64,000 nt of DNA. Source: Axinella damicornis. Lineage: Eukaryota; Porifera; Demospongiae; Axinellida; Axinellidae. Location of the stretch: positions 3,066,747 to 3,130,746 of the forward strand of contig OZ007510.1 of NCBI GenBank assembly GCA_963931865.1. Direction: 5' to 3'. A program made the translations under genes and the position numbers. Below, piece after piece: positions 1-10,400 of this stretch. Each line of letters starts with the position of its first letter. Position 1 is the stretch's first letter. The notes beneath the pieces are model-generated. The model made no database searches. It worked only from the letters and a program-made list of their open reading frames with translations, and was not told the origin of the DNA.

Positions 1-1254
1 CGCTCTCTTCCGCCTCCATCGCTCCAACTCATTCTGGAGCCTCAGCAGCTTCTGAGTGGGGAGACGAATAGTCCACGCACTGGTGTCTAACTCAATGCCG
101 AGGAAGCCCAAACACTCCGTCGGTCCCACCACTTTATCCATGGCCAGCGGGAGGCCTAGGTCACCACACACATACTTCGTCTGCTCCAGCTGGCGTGCAC
201 ACAGTGGGCTCCCCGGAGGGGCAATGATCAACAGATCGTCAATGTACTTCACCAACCCTTCCAAACCCAGCTGGTAGAGGATCCATTGCAACGCATCCGA
301 GACAGCACAAAAAATCTTTGGGGCCGAACGCAGGCCAAACAGCAACACAGTATCCACGTAGAGGTCGTCCTTCCATACAATGCCCAATAACCATCTGTCC
401 TGAGGGTGTACAGGTACATTTCTGTACGCCCTAGCAATGTCCACTTTCGCTAGCAGAGAGTGTCTGCCCATTCTGAGGATCTGATGAACAGCATCGTCCA
501 CTGAGGCCAGCTCTAAGTGGCACCACTCTGACGGAATCCCTGAGTTAACACTCCTCCCCTCCGGAGCAGATAAATCCACAATAATCCTCCACTTTCCTGG
601 GGTACTCTTCGGGATGACCCCAATCCTATTCACTTGCACGGGCCTCAAATGTGACTTTGGCATCGGCCCCACAATCCTCCTTGCCTCACATTCCTGCCGC
701 AGAAACTCCTCTACTGGTTCCTGGTGAGCCAGTGTGGATGGCATATTCCTTTCTGCCGACTCGCACACCACTCCATGGTCAAACCCGACCCTGAAACCCT
801 GGGAGATGCCTCGGCAAATGTAGTCTCTAAAGGCTTCATCAGGGTGACTGGCCAAAGCCGCTGCCCAGGCAAGAGGTTTCAGGGGGGTGACGATCTGGGC
901 GAGCCACTCTGGGACGACGTGTGTGGGAGGTGGCCTGCAACCGTCGATCGCTAGCAGATCCTCTAAATGTGGATATGGGAGCCTCAGCGCCACAGGAGTT
1001 TTCATCTGCTCCACCTCCCAATTCGCTAATGATATATCATGGTGCATATGTAAAATCTGAGGGTTGGGTACCTCTAAAAGTATCTGTGAATCCTTTTCTC
1101 CTTCTGATAATAATTGTGATAATAGTTGATTGGCACTTTCGTCACTGCTATGATAGTCTCTTTGTAGATACGCCGGTTGCGGTAATGATAAATACTGTCC
1201 ATTCGGTGTCAATTTACAAGCGTGTGAATCACTGTGATGTGCATTCCTCCTCAT
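1..1254 (-). CDS. Reverse transcriptase ORF of DIRS-like element (partial)
   Basis: Translated on the minus strand this is open from the ATG at 1254-1252 to the window edge, about 418 residues without a stop. It carries the RT palm: a VIPKSTPGKWRIIVDLS block (motif 1), LLAKVDIARAYRNVPVH (motif A, with the first catalytic Asp), FGLRSAPKIFCAVSDAL (motif B) and KYIDDLLII (motif C, with the Asp pair, near 230-250). It ends in the thumb, WTIRLPTQKL. The order and wording match DIRS-group RTs rather than LINE or Ty3 RTs. All catalytic residues I can see are present. The RNase H and integrase/recombinase parts are cut off by the window. The start is chosen because it is the first ATG after the gag stop; the frame may also be reached by slippage on the G tract just upstream. 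Confidence 0.85.
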   Translation of the reverse strand, partial: MRRNAHHSDSHACKLTPNGQYLSLPQPAYLQRDYHSSDESANQLLSQLLSEGEKDSQILLEVPNPQILHMHHDISLANWEVEQMKTPVALRLPYPHLEDLLAIDGCRPPPTHVVPEWLAQIVTPLKPLAWAAALASHPDEAFRDYICRGISQGFRVGFDHGVVCESAERNMPSTLAHQEPVEEFLRQECEARRIVGPMPKSHLRPVQVNRIGVIPKSTPGKWRIIVDLSAPEGRSVNSGIPSEWCHLELASVDDAVHQILRMGRHSLLAKVDIARAYRNVPVHPQDRWLLGIVWKDDLYVDTVLLFGLRSAPKIFCAVSDALQWILYQLGLEGLVKYIDDLLIIAPPGSPLCARQLEQTKYVCGDLGLPLAMDKVVGPTECLGFLGIELDTSAWTIRLPTQKLLRLQNELERWRRKRA

Positions 1255-1258
1255 CGTT

Positions 1259-2137
1259 TTACCACCCTCTCCCCCCCCCCCCCCCCCCCCCCCGGGAGGG
1301 GTAGGTACCCCACGTGGCTCGCCCACGCCCCCTGTTGTCGGGACACCTGACTTCGGGGTGTGGTCCCCCACAACGACTGCAGTCGTGGCGAAAGGCACAA
1401 CTTCGTCTGTGACACGATCCGTCGTTGAAATCGTAACATGTATTACCGGCAAATCTCCGCCTCTTAGGGGGTGGACCCTCACTGCTGGACTCCGGAGGTT
1501 TTCCCGTACACGAATATGAGTAGTGATCGTAAGAGGCACACCATTTACACGCCTCCTTAGCCTCCGCCTGAGCAAAGGTAATTGCCCACAAGGTCGTGTC
1601 AACCAGGGAAAGCCCCTCCCGCTTGGTAGCGGCAGCCTGCATGCGGTGTGCAGTGTCATATTTCGCCCACGGGGCACCTTTGAACTGCCGGCTTGCCTGG
1701 ACGATCTGCGCCATATAATCCATCAAATCGGCCACCTTCTCGGGGTGCCTCTTAGCCATCACTCCCACATATGCCGAAAACCCTAACACCCAGGTGGCAA
1801 TGGTGTGGACACCTTCATCCTTGTCTTTCTTCTTCTTTCTCTTCTTCTTCTCGTCCTCATCCTCACCAGCGCTCCTCAGAGCCTCTGGTAACAGGTCCGC
1901 CACCGGCACGTACTCCCCCTTCCAAATTCTCTCCGCCAGCTTCCGTGGGATCGGTGTGGTCGAAGAGCCCAGCACCACAGGCCCATCCTCTCCTGTACTG
2001 GCCAATCCACCGAGAGAACTCAAGGTCAGCGTTGTCACAGGACCTGTCGCTGCCCCGGTCATGGTCACGGAGGGCACTATCGCAGACGGATGAGTGGTGA
2101 TGGTAGCCACTGACGTTATTGCTGTTGGAGAGGGCAT
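1259..2137 (-). CDS. Gag-like protein with CCCH zinc finger, DIRS-like element
   Basis: A 292-residue ORF. The N-terminus is Thr/Ser/Ala-rich and probably disordered (residues 1-65). It is followed by RKLAERIWKGEYVPVADLLP, an acidic/lysine stretch (around 95-107), then a conserved helical core TIATWVLGFSAYVGVMA (around 112-128) and WAKYDTAHRMQ. A C-terminal cysteine region follows: CKWC, then CYDFNDGSCHRRSCAFRHDC, a CCCH-type finger, and CGGPHPEVRC. It ends in a run of glycines encoded by a long G tract (C tract at about 1271-1293 on the + strand). This architecture is the nucleocapsid-like ORF1 of DIRS-group elements and would coat the element RNA. The stop lies 4 bp before the RT start codon, so re-initiation or slippage on the G tract could couple the two. 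The tract length may be a sequencing artefact that alters the last residues. Confidence 0.75.
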   Translation of the reverse strand: MPSPTAITSVATITTHPSAIVPSVTMTGAATGPVTTLTLSSLGGLASTGEDGPVVLGSSTTPIPRKLAERIWKGEYVPVADLLPEALRSAGEDEDEKKKRKKKKDKDEGVHTIATWVLGFSAYVGVMAKRHPEKVADLMDYMAQIVQASRQFKGAPWAKYDTAHRMQAAATKREGLSLVDTTLWAITFAQAEAKEACKWCASYDHYSYSCTGKPPESSSEGPPPKRRRFAGNTCYDFNDGSCHRRSCAFRHDCSRCGGPHPEVRCPDNRGRGRATWGTYPSRGGGGGGGRGW

Positions 2138-2489
2138 CCTTCCACTCGCCAGAGATACAACCCTGGAGCCACCTGGATTGAAGACAAAGTACCATTACTC
2201 CTGACTGGGTGTTGTCGCACACCTACGGCCCCCTTCAGGTCACACCTGGGCACATTGGCCACATCCCACAGGCTCTAACTGGGCATGTGCCCATCTCGCC
2301 TGGCCCATCTGAGCCATACCGGGCCCACCTGGCTCGTCTGTCCCTTTTGCTACTGGCCGGCTCGGGCCATTTGGCCCACGCTGATCCATTCGCTGGCCCA
2401 GCTGGGCCTTCGTTGGCCGTGCAGGCCTCCACCGGCCCGCCCGCTACCTTTGGTCCACTCCGGCCTTCACTGGCCAGCTCCGCCATGGT

Positions 2490-2625
2490 TGGCATGGCTC
2501 GGCCTCCACTGGCTCACTGGCATCCACTGGCCCAGGCTGGGCCTTCACTGGCCACGCAGGCCTCCACTGGCCATGCAGGCCTCCACTGGCCACGCAGGCC
2601 TCCACTGGCCACGCAGGCCCCCAGT
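2490..2625. repeat. 19-bp GC-rich minisatellite
   Basis: Tandem units of the form ACTGGCCACGCAGGCCTCC, about four good copies and decayed copies on both sides, within the 5' part of the DIRS-like element. The surrounding 2230-2620 is rich in variants of the same GGCC word, so the array seems to have grown out of it. Confidence 0.8.
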
Positions 2626-2833
2626 GTTGTCGCGGTCCTCCACCAGCTCATTCGGATACTCCATGGCTGTCTGTTGCCCGCTCCGGCGGCCGCGGCCCTC
2701 CTGGGCCCACTCCCTCTCCCCGCTACACTCCCGGTACAACAGTTGGGTGCTGCCACCCGGTCCCCTCTGCATCCCCATTCTTGTCCTTACGGCAGCCTAT
2801 ACTAGATCGTACCGGGACGCTACACTTAGCTAC

Positions 2834-3112
2834 TTACTCCTTTACCTCCCCTAACCACCCACCTGTCGGCGGTGTGCGTGTTAGGGGTCCACCGCCCGAT
2901 ACGCCGCTCGGTCCCGCTGATGCCGACTGCATGCCCTTCATCGTCCCATCCAGAGTACGTAGCAGCTGGGAGACGGGGGCCATTGCCGCTTGGACAGAGC
3001 TCGCGATGAGCCCCTGTAGGGACGCGACCCCCCCGGATGCTGTCGTTGGCGTGATCGTGACTGTTGGAAATGACGGCGAAGACGTCGCTGTCGTCGTAGC
3101 CGGGTTTGCCAT
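2834..3112 (-). CDS. Small leader ORF of the DIRS-like element
   Basis: A 92-residue ORF starting MANPATTTATSSPSFPTVTI, rich in Thr, Ser and Pro. It has a short amphipathic stretch (GLIASSVQAAMAPVSQLLR) of the kind that opens gag proteins in this element group. It lies in line with the gag ORF on the same strand. The 700 bp between them has no clear frame and contains a GC-rich minisatellite. It could be a separate small ORF or a first gag exon; I could not find a phase-compatible splice. Low confidence that it is translated. Confidence 0.35.
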   Translation of the reverse strand: MANPATTTATSSPSFPTVTITPTTASGGVASLQGLIASSVQAAMAPVSQLLRTLDGTMKGMQSASAGPSGVSGGGPLTRTPPTGGWLGEVKE

Positions 3113-3230
3113 CTTCGCGGTCTCACAGACTAAGGTAGTAGCACCGAGTGAATCCTCAGCTCGTCAGGACCCAGCTGCAAACTGCTTGAAGACTGATCAC
3201 TTCCAAAGTAGTTGGCGCTTAAATCTAGAA

Positions 3231-3308
3231 GTCCTCGTGATCCTTGTCCAATCACAGTATGCCACCCCACCGTCCTCGTGATCCTTGTCCAATCACAGTA
3301 CGCCACCA
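3231..3308. repeat. 41-bp direct duplication
   Basis: Two adjacent copies starting GTCCTCGTGATCCTTGTCC (at 3231 and 3272) that differ at very few bases. It lies just outside the leader ORF of the DIRS-like element and may belong to its terminal region. Confidence 0.75.
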
Positions 3309-3312
3309 CTCT

Positions 3313-4485
3313 ACATCCTGTCGTGTGTTAACATCATTTAACTATCATTAAATTCCCATGTGCAAGCCCACTGCAGCACATTACATCATTATTATGTCAC
3401 CAAGTACTGCATGTGTAGTTCACAGTTTCTAAATATAAATACTGCCCACTAAGCACTGCACTTAGTCTGCACCATCATAATTATGATCAAGTTGTGCAGA
3501 CTCACTGCAGTGCTTACTGGGCAGTATCTATGTTTAGAGTGCATGATGCTATGACAGTAATTTTGATCACAAGGGGCAACTGCACTCCAGTACAGTGCTT
3601 AACAGTCGTTACGCCAGCATTCCAAATTACAAAGTTGGGGAGTTTGAAAGCTAGGAGTACGTTGAAAACTTTTGAGGTTGGGAAGGCTTCCAGTTGGAGT
3701 ACCGGGAGTGTGGCTTCTCCGCCAACCCGTGCAGCCGATCCTTCAAGAGGCCGTACAGCCTAAGTGACATGAGGGTTGAACGGGTTGACAGCATATTTGG
3801 AATCTACTCGACTAGAGCTTTTGAAAGATGTCAAGTTTGTTGTAAAGACTACCGTGAACACACTATAGTAAACCTCCATATAAATTCGCTGGTCACATGA
3901 CCGTGTCCAACCTCCTCTGGAATGCAACTGCTCCATGCATGTCCTGGACGTGCACTTCGCTCAGGCTCGCCCTCCAATGTCCTGCATTCCACTAGTAGAT
4001 CTTATGGGCACGCTTCGCTACATGAGGGCGAGGTTTGCACTTTAGTGCTTTTCATTCATTCAGTGATCATCCTACTGTTAGTGATGCCAAGTGAGAGATG
4101 TCAAATGCGTGGAAGAGTTCCAGGACCAGCTGGGATTTGAACCCAGCAGAAATAATTCTGCATAGAGTTGTCCTCGTAGATTATGCAGTATCCAGGTACC
4201 ATGAGGGACTGGAATGGGGGTATATAGTCTGGGTCAAGGTTGTGCATGCATTACAACTTCTTATTATCCATGTGATAGGGACCAAGAATACTCTTATAGA
4301 CTACCACCACCGAATTTATAGTCCCTAACTCCCTGCGCGGTAGATTTAACAGCTGTAACTACATGGCACACGTATGCTGGTAGAATTTGTTTGACACGTT
4401 TTGTTCCTACTGATGTGTGTGCAGTGTCAGTTCTAAAGTATGCTCAAAGCCTTACCACATGCTTACCTACTATCTCGATTATGCA
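3313..4485. other. Non-coding stretch with a dispersed repeat
   Basis: No exon is recognised here. Short open frames near 3690-3900 lack any known motif. Bases about 3915-4005 are the inverse of a sequence at about 55605-55700 (see the repeat entries). The stretch probably belongs to an intron of midasin, because the AAA modules that should precede the first recognised exon are not in it. Confidence 0.5.
3915..4005 (+). repeat. Dispersed repeat, copy 1 (inverse of 55605-55700)
   Basis: The sequence runs from AATGCAACTGCTCCATGCAT through CACTTCGCTCAGGCTCGCC to TGTCCTGCATTCCACTAGTA. Its reverse complement, with a few changes, is found at 55605-55700. Unclassified interspersed repeat. Confidence 0.75.
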
Positions 4486-7400
4486 GGAGAGTTTGGACGT
4501 CCTGGATGATCACCATAGTGAATGGGATTCTCTGCTGTCTGCACAGAGACATTGTGACAATTATACCAGCAATGCCATGCTACAGATGTGTTCTGGTAAT
4601 GAAACACTGTTTGCAGTCTGCGGTTAACGTGGGATTAACATGCCATGATTGTGTAAAGGCTTATAATGCACCCTATATATTTCTAGGTATTACAGGGCTG
4701 AGGGTGAATCAAGCCCTACAAGCTGCAAAATGCTATCAACTCCTTCACGACTCGCAACAAGGACCGTCCAACGACTGGCTTACTAAGGCTTGTCAACTGG
4801 TTGGCATTCACAAGGTGTGTATGTTACATGTGTACGTGTATGTGTACACTTCCCTGTCAGTGTACTGTGAATGTTAATGTTTTGTTCCTAGACCCCAACC
4901 GAAAGCAGCAGCTTGAACACCAGTGTGAAGAGCGTGGTCAGAAGGGAACCTGCTACAGTGAACGACTATGTCTTTCGCCCCAACAGTACCACAGTATACA
5001 GGGATATTGTCTCTGTTTTGATGTGCTTGAATCCTGCCTTATTGTCCGGGTATGTTTACAATAGTGCACATAATGTAACGTTGCACGAACAAAATTGTGT
5101 TTAGATTCGTAGTTCATGGCCATATTGTGCATAGTTGTTCTTAAGCTCAGTTGCATATTCAAAGTTACTGCAGAGTGCCGATAAGCTATTATTTTAGGCT
5201 AATTGTTTGCTTCAGGACAAATTGCAATGACGATGTGAACTCGAGTCCTTTGGTAAGTATTTCACTGTCACAATCATTAATGTGTAGCCCCGTGGATGCA
5301 AATAGACCACCAGTGTGACGTTATTTGTTGCCTAGCAACCACAATTTGTCCAGATTTCTGTGCTATTAGAGTTCACTGCATTCAACTGATTGTTTCACCT
5401 GATTTGGGATCCTCAGAAACTCAGCGCTGCACTTGAAGTGTTTGTGGCAAACTCTACACTGGAAGATCATCAGAGTCGCACATCTCTTTTGGAACACCTT
5501 TTATCGATCGTGCATTTGAAACCCTGGGCTAGTGTAGAAGTTAATGCGGCTGTGGAAGCACTTGCTGTGGAAATGAAGTGCTCTGATGTAAGGAAGTTTG
5601 TGATGGAATTTGAAGAAAAGCATGGTTAGTTGGGAGTATTATTGTGGCTGCAGTGCCTCATGCCAAATGGTATGATACAGTTGTATGCTTAAATTTATCT
5701 TTCAGGATTCCCTGTTGGCTCTTTGACCGCACTCGTCAATCCACACATCTGCTGTATGGCAGAGGAGGATCGTTCCCTTCTCTTCACATTCACTAGCAGG
5801 TTGGGACAATGTTCGTTGACAATTTAGTTGATGTTTATACTCTAGTATGTAAGTAACGTGCCACCTTTTTGTCTCTTTCCAGATTGGCCATGGAATCTAA
5901 ACGTGTCTTGCTTCTTACGCTAGTCGAACAGCACTCAAGTCAAGCCTGTTTGGGGTATGAGAAGTCTGTCCTGCAGTTGTCACATGACATTCACACTGGT
6001 ACGTTTGTAACAGCACTGCTGTCCCATTCTTCAGCCATGCAGGCAATCATTGCTATATACTCAAAATTGTCGTGGGATTTGGAATGTTTCCTCTGAACTA
6101 GGATGTGTATATATAACCAATGCATGTAATGTATTCACACAGACATAGGCACAAATCCTGGACTTTGAAGTTGCTCTTTTTGTTGTGTGTACGTAGGTGT
6201 GCTTCCACTGCAACTCTCAACCAACCGGTCCTTCATGTATATCTACCCCTTCCTGTGTGCATTGCTGAGTTCCTTGCAAGGTGTTGCTGATACTGAAATG
6301 ATCGGCAGCACAGAGACCAGTACGGAAACTGTAAGCATCCTCAATTCTGTATCTCTCTGGTACAAATGTTTGTAGCCAATTTAAAGTCGTTGATAGCAGT
6401 ATGGAAGCCACTGTGCTCTTTTGTACCTAGTTCACCAACCTGATGATTGCTGAATGCATGAATGCATATAGTGATCCTCTATTCATTGTTCTGCAGTGCG
6501 TACTCGGAAGAATGCTGTGTCATGATTATTGCTCTCATTGTTCCTGCAGCTCCACTTGTATTTCGACTGGATCACAATGTTTGTGAGGATGTGTATGGCC
6601 CCTGGATGCTCTCTATCTGCCACAGCAGTAGCCTGGAGTCTACTCCTCAGAGAATGTGTTAAAAGCATTATTCCATTTCTTGAAATAGCAAGGTATCACT
6701 CCAATTGATTTTGCTCACTTTTAAGGTCTTGCAAAAACCCTTGGTCTTTAGTAATTCTTCACCGGGAGCCATTCCATGTAAATGGGTTCTTGAAGATGGT
6801 AACCAACAGATACAATGGAATAGAATATTGCCACTACAATGTCAATGTTCTGAATATGTGATCAGCGCATCACGATCAGTGATCACTAATCATTAACCTA
6901 CTTTAATTTGGGCCCTCTGAAATTCTTTTATTGTTTAGTGACTTTCAGCTGGTGCAGAGTTTGCTCAAGGGCCTGCAAGGGTTAGAAGATGTCGTAAAGC
7001 GAGGAAAACTGTTTGCAACAGTTCGAAAGGTTATGGGACATCCTAGACGGACTCTACAGCACACCTTGGATCTGAAGGTAGTTCTGCAATTCTTTCTGTA
7101 TTTCAATTTTCTTTATGTACCTAGACTATCAGCATTTCGATGGTTCTCTTCCAGTGAAGGTGTTTCTTTATTACAGAATACGGCTCAGATTGTTGACTAT
7201 CAACTAAGGAAGAGTAAGGACAGGAACCTACCATTTCTGATGTTGAAAGATCAGTCTGTGGTTGAAGAAAGGAGAACTGTTTGTCTGGCTTTGTTGAGGG
7301 CACATCTGGCAGAATGGATTGACTGTGCTGATGGAATGGAGTTCGGTACGTCTGACCTGCTCCTTAGCAGCAGCAAATGGCACTAGCATAATTGGTAGAG

Positions 7401-10400
7401 GAGTAGGGGTGATAGGCTGTGTTTGTCGTTTGTCAATCCTTATACTGTATGTACGTACCTTCAGTGTCCATGTTGATCCAATACATTCTGTGATGCTGAT
7501 TTGGTTGGTGGTGCGTAAATTCATCTCAACTGTAGGAATGCTTGAGTTACAAAGCAAGTGTGTGACTCACTCTGGGAACACTGAGGAGCATCCACGGGAT
7601 AATGTCCCTCTGGCTACTGCAATTCAGCCTATAGTGCATTGCCTTAAAAGAGTTGCTACTGATTTCCTTTCAACCAGGTAGGAAATGTGATTAGTTGGAA
7701 CAGTCTGAAATCTGTTGGCTAAAATTTGTAACGGCAGAAATACCTCCATACTGAAGTAGCTTGGCCGGTGCAGTGTCCAGTAACCAGTCCAGTCCTCCAG
7801 TCCAGCCATTGATTATGGACGGTTGCCATGAATACAGTTTTTTCTGTTGTGCTTGCTCTAGTTTCGACAGCTGGAACTGTCCGCTGACGCAAGTAGGATC
7901 ACTGCTGGATTATTGCTTGCAGCTCTCCGCTGTTGGTGTCCTGCAACTGGAAGCTCTGATTGTGCTACAGGGATCCTGCAGCTTACTGGACAACCAGACA
8001 CTGAAACATGTGAGCCCTATCCAGTCATGTGAGCCCTATCCAGTCATGTGAGCCCTATCCAGTCATCGTCTTCTGCCTTCACTAGCTACCTGCCTTCCTT
8101 TAGGATGTTCACCTCGGTATTGTGGAGTCACTGCTCCCTGGGTTTCTGGATGGCTGCTGTAGCGGACTCAGTGTGTTTGAACCAATGTTGCTAGCAGACG
8201 ATGCCAGTGGTGAAGCTGCAGTGCCTTTATTCTCAGTGGAGGTAAGGACTTTGCAAATTTCTTCTCCTTGACTCAGTGGGTTCAGGTAGTATCACTAGCA
8301 AAACCTCTATTCCGAAACAAGCTCATCCGAAGTGCTGGTCATCTGAGGTATGCCATTTTCCCTTTCTGCATTAGCTAATGAAGGAATGGCATAGCCTGTG
8401 TGCAAACATCGTCACAAAAAAATTTGTTCGCTTCACTGCATGTGGTCTTCCAATACAAGTATATCAAAGGCCACCCTGTAGTTAAAACCACAGGAATGAA
8501 CTTTGAACTGGCTTGTCTGGTTTTCCTCTACTTGTTTCCAATGCAGAGTTGTTGCTCTAGAATGTGTTTTGGCATGCTGTCGCCTTATTCCTGTGGTGAA
8601 GAATCTAAGTCAGACTCCACTTGTTCTGTGACATTGTCGATTGGCAATCACCTGTCCAAAATGGAGGAACTGAAAGCTCTTCTACATCACTTGTGGCTTC
8701 ATGGTTGTTCCTCAGTGTTTAGCCCACAGGCTAACATGTGAGTTCCAGGATTCTGTTGTGAACTTTGTCTCACCAACTATGTCTTTGATGTGGTCATTAT
8801 TATCGTTTGGTACTCCTCAGTGCACTTGACTTGGATTTACACAAACTTATTCTGAGGCGCTTGATCAGAGCTGCTCAGTGTGCAGTCCAAAGTGATGATT
8901 TAGTACACCAGGAACAGAGCGACGATGATGGCAGCTTTGTGGATTCATTCCCTGAATCCATATCAGGTATCCGCAGTTTGAGTGATCATGCGTATTCTTC
9001 GTCCATCGAATGGAGTATCTTGGAGCAGCATTTGGTTTCAGCTCACGATGAGCTGACCTCTGTGACGGCGATAGCACAGCAGGATGGCTTTGTTTGCAGT
9101 ACTCATTCTGAACTGACAGTGTTGCATTCACTCAACTGTGCCAAGGTTCACCTGGGTATAGCCCTCAGCCTTGTCCTATGCCCACCAGCGGTGGATCCTG
9201 TGGCACTGGACTTTGCACATCATCTCTGCATACATCAGTTTGTAAGTTCATCTCAGTTATTCTTTACGTGCCTCTAGTTCATCCGCAAATCCGTCTCATC
9301 CCATCTCCTTAGGCCAAACAAACTCAATGTTTAGTTGAAGCGTGGGACCACCACTATGAGGTGATGGTAGGGAAGGGGATTCAGGAACTACTGGACTTGG
9401 CAGACGATGACTCTTCTGAGATCAAGAATTTGGGGGTAGCTCCAAATTTGGTCTCACTTCTGAAGAAAAGGAAAGTGTGGACCGACAAACTGCACTGCAT
9501 GCCACCACCATGTGCTATGACTTGCTTAGAAGAGAAAAAGGTACGTTTACACATGCAGTAATGGTTTTGGGCCCTTTGACTTTTTCCAGTAGTGATCACA
9601 TGCGTGTTATTTCTTTCCAGTACTCTTCCCTAGTGTACCTCTGTACGGATGTAATGGAGTCCGTCTGTGCTCCAAGCAGAATTCAGTCCATATTGATTGC
9701 TGCTAATGAGGTCTTGCCTGGTGACTCTGTAATAGAGCAAGTTGTGTCGTGGACTAAAGCTGTCTCAGCTGCCATCTCCAGACTAAAGGAAGACTTCAAA
9801 GAGTTTCCGGATGTTGTTGAACCGTTTGTTATGGCATTGGATCAGGTTTGTCTTTGCAATGATCTTACGATAACATCGAACCTGTACTGTGCTGCTGATA
9901 CGAACGTTTGTGTGTAATAATAGCAGTATGCAAGTGCTTTCGTGATGTGTATTGCTTTCTGCTGCATACGTAGATAATCCATGGAGTGAATTCAGTGGTG
10001 TGGTTGAAGCTGAAGATGCAGGGCAACGCGGTAAGAAGGTATCATGTGTAGGAATTTTATGCTGTTCCTGCATCGTTATGACCTTTTGGGCAGAGAATAT
10101 TCTCCCTCCTCTTGTTGGTGACATTGCTTGCCGTAGACATGCTTTTTTTTTCTGCAGATATCACTGGTGGAGTTTGTTAAGAACTTGGTTCAGTTCCCAT
10201 TCTTTACTTCAACCACACGTGGCTATTTGCAGTGGGTGAAGTTACTAACATCTGTTGCTACTTCTGGGGTTAAAGGTCAGTTACTTGTGATTGTGTCTTT
10301 GTGAGATTGTGAGTGGGGGCTGCTACTGTTGAAGGATTTGGAGGTCCAACGTGGTACGTAGGTATTTGTTTGCACAATGAACAGTGAGTTTTGCATTGAT

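Larger units (their letters stand above)
1..3120 (-). mobile_element. DIRS-like retrotransposon, left part outside window
   Basis: Three consecutive minus-strand reading frames form one element: a small leader ORF (3112-2834), a gag-like ORF with a CCCH finger (2137-1259) and a reverse transcriptase ORF starting 4 bp beyond the gag stop (1254 to the left edge). The gag type (Ser/Thr/Pro-rich start, Lys stretch, Trp-rich core, CCCH finger with a CGGPHP motif) and the RT sequence type are those of tyrosine-recombinase (DIRS-group) retroelements of aquatic animals. The RNase H and recombinase that would confirm this lie beyond base 1. No terminal repeat is visible. All frames are open, so the copy could be young. 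Confidence 0.75.

Noticed and set aside
2209..2854. Plus-strand ORFs rich in Pro/His/Leu at the left end
   Set aside because: They read the GC-rich minisatellite of the DIRS-like element on the non-coding strand.
4098..4328. Possible tRNA near CCAGCTGGGATTTGAACCCA
   Set aside because: The stretch resembles the T-arm of a tRNA in reverse complement, but I could not fold acceptor, D and anticodon arms around it.
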